In this document: piece after piece, positions 1-3,586 of the stretch | How the letters are laid out: every line of letters starts with the position of its first letter | Position numbering within the stretch: position 1 is the first letter of the stretch | Source of the DNA: UBA1081 sp045658165 | Lineage (GTDB): Bacteria; Bacillota; Clostridia; Oscillospirales; Acutalibacteraceae | Direction of reading: 5' to 3' | NCBI GenBank assembly: GCA_045658165.1 | Contig: JAZOUN010000154.1 | Coordinates: 1 to 5,540, forward strand | DNA length: 5,540 bases | Program-made: the position numbers and the translations under genes | The notes under the pieces: generated by a model | What the model saw: only the letters and a program-made list of their open reading frames with translations | What the model was told of the DNA's origin: nothing | Databases searched by the model: none

Positions 1-272
1 CCTTTGAATTCCTTTTTTTCTCTGGGCTCAACAGGCTTAGGCTCTGCCTGCTTGATTGATAAGCTGATTTTTCCGGCTTCGTTGATTGAAAGCACTTTTG
101 CTTTTACATCCTGACCTTCTTTAAGGTGCTCTTTGATGTCTTTAACATAAGATGATGCAACTTCGGAGATATGTACCATTCCAACTTCTCCGCTTGTAAG
201 CTTAACAAATGCACCGAAATTTGTAAGCCCGGTTACTTTACCCTCTACAATGTCACCAACATTTAACTGCAT
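1..272 (-). CDS. yabR: S1-domain RNA-binding protein (YabR-like), 3' end outside window
   Basis: Ninety residues are visible, starting from the ATG at 272. A GGAGG at 284-288 lies 11 nt upstream and supports this start. Residues 3-75 form one S1 (OB-fold) RNA-binding domain. It opens with VGDIVEGKVTGLTNFGAFV, continues through GMVHISEVA (31-39) and YVKDIKEHLKEGQDVKAKV, and closes with GKISLSIKQA (68-77). This is the classic S1 pattern, in which aromatic residues and glycines on the early strands contact RNA. After the domain comes a charged Pro/Glu/Lys tail (PKPVEPREKKEFK), where the window ends. B. subtilis YabR is about 128 residues with one S1 domain and a charged tail, so roughly a third is missing here. 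The gene follows divIC after 27 nt and is probably cotranscribed with it. Its cellular role is not well defined in the family; RNA or ribosome association is an inference from the fold. The gene name rests mainly on synteny. Confidence 0.88.
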   Translation of the reverse strand, partial: MQLNVGDIVEGKVTGLTNFGAFVKLTSGEVGMVHISEVASSYVKDIKEHLKEGQDVKAKVLSINEAGKISLSIKQAEPKPVEPREKKEFK

Positions 273-299
273 GCAAAAATTTTCCTCCGGAAATATTTT

Positions 300-584
300 T
301 TAACGTCCGTTTATATAAACACGTTCATCAGGATATACATAACCTGACTTACGTGCATACTCCTCCATAAGAGCTGTTACGTTTTCTGAATCCACAAGAG
401 CGTCAAGAGCTGCATTCTCTTCCTGCCAGCCTGCAAGCTCGTCTTCTTTCTCCTGAAGTTCTTTATTAAGCTTGATATTTTTATTGATAAGAGTACCTAC
501 CCATGCTGCGATGACTATTGCAAATACAACAATCACTGAAAGTATTAAAGCTCTGCTTTTTTTGTTGTTCTGCTTTTTCATCAT
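300..584 (-). CDS. divIC: Septum formation initiator protein DivIC (FtsB-like)
   Basis: A 94-residue bitopic membrane protein with the FtsB/DivIC layout. It has a short basic cytoplasmic N-terminus (residues 1-11, rich in Lys/Asn/Arg) and one transmembrane helix (about 12-33). An extracellular coiled coil follows (about 34-63, NKELQEKEDELAGWQEENAAL). The C-terminal family signature is EEYARKSGYVYPDERVYIN (74-92). In Bacillus, DivIC works with FtsL and DivIB (FtsQ) at the septum to support the septal peptidoglycan synthase. The length is typical; the B. subtilis protein is slightly longer. Two consecutive ATG codons (582-584 and 579-581) are possible starts. The weak AAAGGG at 590-595 lies 5 nt from the first and 8 nt from the second, so the second start is equally plausible and would give 93 residues. 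The gene lies 51 nt after yabQ, and no separate sigma-A promoter is obvious in that gap. It probably belongs to the yabP-yabQ transcript, although vegetative division would need another promoter. Confidence 0.9.
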   Translation of the reverse strand: MMKKQNNKKSRALILSVIVVFAIVIAAWVGTLINKNIKLNKELQEKEDELAGWQEENAALDALVDSENVTALMEEYARKSGYVYPDERVYINGR

Positions 585-635
585 CCGTACCCTTTCATAA
601 TTTCTGTATAAGCACTATAAATATGCCATATTGAC

Positions 636-1121
636 TCAATTATCGTTATTATACAACAACTGTTCATCATCTTTCAAGGCTTTTTTGAATTTATTTTTGA
701 TTTTTTTGAAATTTATATAAAATTTTCGCATAATTTTCCGCAGAATTTCCGATATTTTTCTACCGAGGCCTGCAACAGGTGCAAAAACTGTCAAAACAAA
801 CTTCTCTGCTGCTTTTATAATTTTCACAAAAAAAGGAAAAATCAACTCTCCTGCCGTAAATCTGTAAATGACTCCGCCAAGCACTTGTGCAAGAAGAAGA
901 TACAACCTTATGTGTCCGTTATTGACGGCAATATACAAAAGACAAGAAACTCCTGTGCACAAAATAATAAAGAACACATCTGCTGCAAAAACGACAGCTT
1001 TCTTTTTATGAAACACAACGCATGACAACCTGACAAAATCATACAACAGGCCGAGAATGAATCCGAGTCCTAATGCAGGCATAAGATTTTCAAACTGAAC
1101 GGATAAATCTATACCATACAT
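636..1121 (-). CDS. yabQ: Spore cortex biosynthesis protein YabQ
   Basis: A 161-residue membrane protein whose first 110 residues are hydrophobic. Likely helices lie at about 13-29, 43-66, 73-91 and 93-112. The N-terminal part carries the YabQ pattern of a Gly/Leu-rich first helix running into GLLYDFVRL (24-32). A later Arg-Leu-Tyr and LGGVIYRFTAG segment (72-91) is also typical of the family. The C-terminal third is very basic, with runs such as KKIKNKFKKALK (139-150), and is probably cytoplasmic. This Lys/Phe composition also explains the T-rich plus strand at 670-730. In B. subtilis YabQ is made in the mother cell under sigma-E and is needed for cortex peptidoglycan; its biochemical activity is unknown. 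The gene starts only 2 nt after the yabP stop. It has no good Shine-Dalgarno sequence, so translation is probably coupled to yabP. Confidence 0.86.
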   Translation of the reverse strand: MYGIDLSVQFENLMPALGLGFILGLLYDFVRLSCVVFHKKKAVVFAADVFFIILCTGVSCLLYIAVNNGHIRLYLLLAQVLGGVIYRFTAGELIFPFFVKIIKAAEKFVLTVFAPVAGLGRKISEILRKIMRKFYINFKKIKNKFKKALKDDEQLLYNNDN

Positions 1122-1123
1122 AA

Positions 1124-1399
1124 TTATCTGAAAAGACGGGTAAAAAATCCTGCTGCAGGCTGAGTTTCACTGTACTGCATTGAAATTATATTCCCCTCAA
1201 CGGCAAGCTCCCCCATATCCACACTCATCCTGATAATATGAAGTCCTTCCCCTTTTACCGTAAGTTCACCTTGTTCTGTCTGTGCAACAACTGTCTGTTC
1301 ATCATATCCGCCTATATCCGTTACACCTGAAACGAGCAGTCTGTTTCTTTCCTCCAATGTAAGATTATGCGGAAAAGAAATCATTTTCTCATCTGCCAC
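1124..1399 (-). CDS. yabP: Sporulation protein YabP
   Basis: A small soluble protein of 91 residues in the YabP/YqfC family of spore coat and cortex morphogenesis proteins. The hallmark pattern is clear. It runs from HNLTLEERNRLLVSGVTDIGGYDEQTVVAQTEQGELTVKGEGLHI (11-55), a beta-rich segment that places the structure in the cell, into IRMSVDMGELAVEGNIISMQYSE (56-78). This second part is a second beta-rich unit typical of family members. The C-terminus ends in a Phe/Arg cluster (FFTRLFR). The start is a GTG at 1397-1399. GGGGTGAT at 1403-1410 is a good Shine-Dalgarno sequence for this start, and the next ATG lies five codons in. In B. subtilis yabP is the first gene of a sigma-E-controlled yabP-yabQ-divIC unit, and the same order occurs here. 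A sigma-E-like promoter is visible upstream. Function beyond a sporulation role is not established. Confidence 0.9.
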   Translation of the reverse strand: MADEKMISFPHNLTLEERNRLLVSGVTDIGGYDEQTVVAQTEQGELTVKGEGLHIIRMSVDMGELAVEGNIISMQYSETQPAAGFFTRLFR

Positions 1400-1402
1400 A
1401 TT

Positions 1403-1410
1403 ATCACCCC
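1403..1410 (-). promoter_or_regulatory. Ribosome binding site fixing the GTG start of yabP
   Basis: On the minus strand GGGGTGAT lies 3 nt before the GTG at 1399. Its GGGGTG core ends 5 nt before that codon. It matches the 3' half of the consensus AAGGAGGTGAT. No equally good site precedes the internal ATG at codon 6, so the GTG is preferred. Confidence 0.65.
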
Positions 1411-1428
1411 ATACTGAATTTATAATAA

Positions 1429-1457
1429 CAATTATGATGCGCAGACAAAAAATATAC
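1429..1457 (-). promoter_or_regulatory. Sigma-E-like promoter for the yabP operon
   Basis: The minus strand reads GTATATTT (1450-1457), a 13-nt gap, then CATAATTG (1429-1436). The B. subtilis sigma-E consensus is roughly KMATATTT, 13-15 nt, CATACANT. The ATATTT and CATA cores and the spacing match, while the distal half of the -10 does not. Transcription would begin near 1421, leaving a leader of about 20 nt that contains the ribosome binding site. The known sigma-E control of yabP in Bacillus supports the call, but it is a by-eye match in A/T-rich DNA. Confidence 0.45.
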
Positions 1458-1466
1458 CCTTTATCA

Positions 1467-1495
1467 TTGATTAATAATGTAATTTATATTATACT
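1467..1495 (+). promoter_or_regulatory. Sigma-A promoter for the GH43 gene
   Basis: TTGATT (1467-1472) and TATACT (1490-1495) are separated by 17 nt and lie close to the TTGACA/TATAAT consensus. The start site would be near 1502, giving a leader of about 20 nt before the ATG at 1522. It lies back to back with the yabP promoter on the other strand. I see no catabolite-responsive element or clear operator dyad around it. Confidence 0.65.
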
Positions 1496-1509
1496 TATTG
1501 AAAAAACAT

Positions 1510-1514
1510 AGGAG
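1510..1514 (+). promoter_or_regulatory. Ribosome binding site fixing the GH43 start
   Basis: AGGAG lies 7 nt before the ATG at 1522. The same frame also opens with a TTG at 1498, but that codon lies at or before the predicted transcription start and has no Shine-Dalgarno sequence. The ATG at 1522 is therefore the real start. Confidence 0.8.
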
Positions 1515-1521
1515 AACAATT

Positions 1522-2496
1522 ATGATTTCATATAAAAATCCTTTCATAACAGAACGTGCCGACCCGTTTATAATAAAGGGACATGACGGTTATTTTTATT
1601 TCACAGCTTCATATCCTGCATTCGGTGATGCTGAACACGGCTATGACAGAATTATTTTAAGAAGAGCAAAAACTGTAAGTGCTCTTGCAGATGCTGAAGA
1701 AAAGGTAATATGGCATGCACACAAAGAAGGAATAATGGCAAGACACATATGGGCACCGGAAATACACTTTATCGGAAACAGATGGTATGTATTCTTTGCA
1801 GCAGGAAACAGTGATGATGTATGGCATATCAGACCTTATGTTCTCGTTTGCGACGGTAATGATCCCTATAATGATTCCTGGTCTGAAAAAGGAAAAATGC
1901 AACCGAGTGAGGGTGACGACATTTCTTTCAACAGTTTTTCGCTTGACATGACATATTTTGAACACAACGGCAGACATTTTGTAATATGGGCAGAGATTAT
2001 CGGCGATTCATCTCTCTTTATGGCAGAAATCAATCCTGAAATTCCCTGGAAACTCACAAGCAAACCTATTCTGCTGACAAAACCCGAATTTGACTGGGAA
2101 AAGGTAAATTTCAGAGTAAATGAGGGTGCAAGTGTATTAAAAACTACAGACAAGGTTTACATTTTCTTTTCTGCTTCGGGAACAGGCTCCGAATACTGTA
2201 TGGGCAGACTTTCTGCTGATACGGATGCTGATCTTATGAACAGTGAAAGCTGGGAGAAAATCAGTCATCCCGTACTCACAACTGATGATCTCAACGGTGA
2301 ATCCGGTCCCGGTCACAACAGCTTTGTGACAGATGAAAACGGAAAACTTCTTCTTGTTTATCACGCTCGTCCTGAAAGTCACATAAACGGTGAATGCGGA
2401 ACATACTGCAATGAATCACTGTATGATCCCTGCAGACATGCAAGAATCAAAGAAGTACTGTTTGACGAAAACGGTATTCCTGTTCTCAACCGATAA
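1522..2496 (+). CDS. Family 43 glycoside hydrolase, probable alpha-L-arabinofuranosidase
   Basis: A 324-residue single-domain GH43 five-bladed beta-propeller enzyme that removes arabinose or xylose units from plant oligosaccharides by inversion. The expected catalytic triad is present. Asp14 in ERADPFII is the general base, Asp142 in SFSLDMTYF is the pKa modulator, and Glu201 in RVNEGASV is the general acid. His265 in GPGHNSF matches the conserved His near the propeller centre, which binds an ion or water in GH43 enzymes. Other family blocks are HIWAPEIHFIGNRWYVFFAA (75-94) and the closing LVYHAR (278-283). The overall pattern resembles proteins annotated as alpha-N-arabinofuranosidase; xylosidase activity cannot be excluded. 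No signal peptide, carbohydrate-binding module or dockerin is present. It is probably cytoplasmic and trims imported oligosaccharides. No transporter or sugar-catabolic gene lies nearby, so it looks like a single-gene transcription unit. It carries three cysteines clustered near the C-terminus (292, 296, 304). Confidence 0.9.
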   Translation: MISYKNPFITERADPFIIKGHDGYFYFTASYPAFGDAEHGYDRIILRRAKTVSALADAEEKVIWHAHKEGIMARHIWAPEIHFIGNRWYVFFAAGNSDDVWHIRPYVLVCDGNDPYNDSWSEKGKMQPSEGDDISFNSFSLDMTYFEHNGRHFVIWAEIIGDSSLFMAEINPEIPWKLTSKPILLTKPEFDWEKVNFRVNEGASVLKTTDKVYIFFSASGTGSEYCMGRLSADTDADLMNSESWEKISHPVLTTDDLNGESGPGHNSFVTDENGKLLLVYHARPESHINGECGTYCNESLYDPCRHARIKEVLFDENGIPVLNR

Positions 2497-2503
2497 AATG
2501 ATC

Positions 2504-2540
2504 AAAAAAAGTTTCCGGATTGTTCCGGAAACTTTTTTTT
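2504..2540. terminator. Bidirectional intrinsic terminator between GH43 and ttcA
   Basis: A perfect 16-bp stem pairs 2504-2519 with 2524-2539 around a TTGT loop. The G/C-containing core GTTTCCGGA pairs with TCCGGAAAC. It is flanked by seven A on the left and eight T on the right, so each strand presents a hairpin followed by a U tract. It begins 7 nt after the GH43 stop. On the minus strand the last two bases of its left end form part of the ttcA TAA stop codon (2539-2541). Confidence 0.92.
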
Positions 2541-3249
2541 ACCAGTTATCAAGCCCTCTTCTCTGCAAAGCACCTATTACTTTTTCACGCAGCTGAGGAT
2601 ATTCTTTATTAAGCTTATAAACAAGATCTTTTGTCTTTTGTCTTTCGCTTGTATGATCCATCGGACACTTGCTTTTTACAACGGGCAATTCATCGTGCTT
2701 CACAGCCCCTGCAACAAGTGATTCTGAAGCAAGAACCATAGGTCTTATAATATGTATGTCTTTTCTTGACATATAAGTTACGGGAAAAAAGCTGCTGATA
2801 TTTCCGCCCTTGAGAAGATTCATAAAAAATGTTTCAACAGCATCATCCATATGATGACCGAGGGCAACCTTATTGCAACCGTTTTCTATTGCAACATCGT
2901 GAAGAATTCCCCTTCGCATTTTTGCGCACAGAGAACAGGGATTTGATTCTTTTCTTATGTTAAAAATAATATCAGCAAGTTCTGTGCGTTTAACAACAAA
3001 AGGTACATCTATTTTTCTGCAGAATTCTTCAAGCTCGGTATAATCAGTATCACGATTGTCAAATCTCATATCAACAGTGATTGCAACAAGTTCAAACGTT
3101 GCAGGATAAAATCTGCGCATATCTGCAAGAGCAGCAAGAAGTGCAACGGAATCCTTGCCTCCTGACAGACCGACAGCTATCCTGTCTCCGTCCTGAATCA
3201 TATCATATTTTTCCATAGCAGCTCTCATACGGCTCATAAGCTTCTGCAT
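2539..3249 (-). CDS. ttcA: TtcA-type tRNA 2-thiocytidine biosynthesis protein
   Basis: A 236-residue PP-loop ATPase of the TtcA/TtuA superfamily. The ATP-binding PP-loop SGGKDS is at 29-34. The next strand, FELVAITVDMRF (52-63), is also typical. The family cysteine pair is Cys105 and Cys108 in NPCSLCAKMRRG, and a third cysteine, Cys195, lies in VKSKCPMDH. In TtcA three such cysteines hold a [4Fe-4S] cluster used in sulfur transfer to cytidine 32 of certain tRNAs. GHHMDDAVETFFMNLL (131-146) is the conserved second nucleotide-site block. The zinc-finger cysteine pairs of archaeal-type TtuA are absent, which favours TtcA. E. coli TtcA is longer (about 311 residues); this shorter form is common in Clostridia. 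The start ATG at 3249 follows GGAG (3258-3261) at 8 nt. The gene stands alone between its own promoter and a shared terminator. The assigned tRNA target is by family, not seen here. Confidence 0.87.
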   Translation of the reverse strand: MQKLMSRMRAAMEKYDMIQDGDRIAVGLSGGKDSVALLAALADMRRFYPATFELVAITVDMRFDNRDTDYTELEEFCRKIDVPFVVKRTELADIIFNIRKESNPCSLCAKMRRGILHDVAIENGCNKVALGHHMDDAVETFFMNLLKGGNISSFFPVTYMSRKDIHIIRPMVLASESLVAGAVKHDELPVVKSKCPMDHTSERQKTKDLVYKLNKEYPQLREKVIGALQRRGLDNW

Positions 3250-3280
3250 AATTTATTCTCCGTTTTCAGAATTTATTTGT

Positions 3281-3309
3281 ATTATAAAACATATTGGATG
3301 TTTTGTAAA
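3281..3309 (-). promoter_or_regulatory. Sigma-A promoter for ttcA
   Basis: On the minus strand TTTACA (3304-3309), a 17-nt spacer and a perfect TATAAT (3281-3286) form a near-consensus promoter. Transcription should start near 3274, about 25 nt before the ATG at 3249. It is divergent from the riboswitch promoter that begins 60 bp away. Confidence 0.75.
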
Positions 3310-3368
3310 TATAAAACAAGATATTACACAAAAAATTTGCATATACTTACAGAATTATATTTATTCTA

Positions 3369-3398
3369 TTGACACACAATGTTACAATATGGTAATAT
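3369..3398 (+). promoter_or_regulatory. Sigma-A promoter for the riboswitch and cation ATPase
   Basis: A perfect TTGACA (3369-3374) is followed after 18 nt by TAATAT (3393-3398). The predicted start lies near 3405, about 14 nt before the first riboswitch helix, so the transcript would contain the entire aptamer. The -10 box sits in a run of A/T sequence and could be placed a few bases differently. Confidence 0.65.
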
Positions 3399-3418
3399 AA
3401 TTACACAATATAAATACT

Positions 3419-3507
3419 CATGAGGGAGTAGTTTGCACTATCAGTGTTTCAGTGTCAACATCATAGCAGTCCGTCTGCTTGGCACGAATTAAAAAACCAG
3501 ACTCGTG
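3419..3507 (+). promoter_or_regulatory. yybP-ykoY-type manganese riboswitch aptamer
   Basis: The sequence fits the yybP-ykoY (Mn2+-sensing) aptamer. Closing helix P1 pairs CATGAG (3419-3424) with CTCGTG (3502-3507). It is followed by the diagnostic GGAGTAG (3425-3431) and preceded on the 3' side by CCAGA (3497-3501). A first hairpin pairs GCACT (3435-3439) with AGTGT (3443-3447). The second arm pairs GTGTC (3452-3456) with GGCAC (3481-3485), then has an asymmetric internal loop of 8 nt (AACATCAT) against 1 nt. It ends in a hairpin AGCAG (3465-3469)/CTGCT (3475-3479). The same 8:1 loop occurs in the Lactococcus lactis aptamer as I remember it. The third small hairpin of that RNA is missing here and replaced by an A-rich linker (3486-3496). 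The family binds Mn2+ between two docked loops. It sits directly before a P-type ATPase, a known partner. The match was made by eye, without a covariance model. Confidence 0.85.
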
Positions 3508-3544
3508 TACAGTTTTCGGATCCGGATACTGTATGCGATTTTTT
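3504..3544 (+). terminator. Riboswitch-controlled intrinsic terminator
   Basis: CGTGTACAGT (3504-3513) pairs with ACTGTATGCG (3528-3537), including two G-U pairs. The helix continues inside with a T-T mismatch and TTCG/CGGA pairing around a GATC loop. Six T residues follow at 3539-3544. The 5' arm shares CGTG (3504-3507) with the 3' arm of riboswitch helix P1, so the two structures exclude each other. This predicts that ligand-stabilised P1 blocks termination and turns the downstream pump on. Confidence 0.82.
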
Positions 3545-3586
3545 AATAGTCATTTTTCCCGAAGAGTAAAAGAAAGGACGAAAATC

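Noticed and set aside
670..730. T-rich stretch that could be read as terminators or low-complexity noncoding DNA.
   Set aside because: It encodes the Lys/Phe-rich tail of YabQ on the minus strand, and no G/C stem accompanies it.
1498..1521. In-frame TTG that would add eight residues (MKKHRRTI) to the GH43 protein.
   Set aside because: It overlaps the predicted transcription start and has no ribosome binding site. The ATG at 1522 has AGGAG at 7 nt, and the family N-terminus begins right after it.
1657..2382. Three overlapping open frames on the minus strand inside the GH43 gene.
   Set aside because: Their translations show no recognisable family and no ribosome binding site. They lie wholly antisense to a gene with a complete catalytic triad.
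2390..2596. A 68-codon plus-strand frame running from the GH43 end through the terminator into ttcA.
   Set aside because: It overlaps two real genes and crosses a strong terminator, and its peptide looks unlike any protein family.
3381..3396. Imperfect dyad GTTAC-N5-GGTAAT across the ATPase -10 region as a repressor operator.
   Set aside because: Only four of five positions pair in A/T-rich sequence, and I recognise no metal-regulator consensus. The riboswitch already explains regulation.
3379..3423. A 14-codon ORF ending at the riboswitch P1 helix, and a three-codon ATG-AGG-GAG-TAG inside the aptamer, as possible leader peptides.
   Set aside because: The first would start upstream of the predicted transcription start. 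The second is formed by conserved riboswitch bases. Neither has a ribosome binding site.
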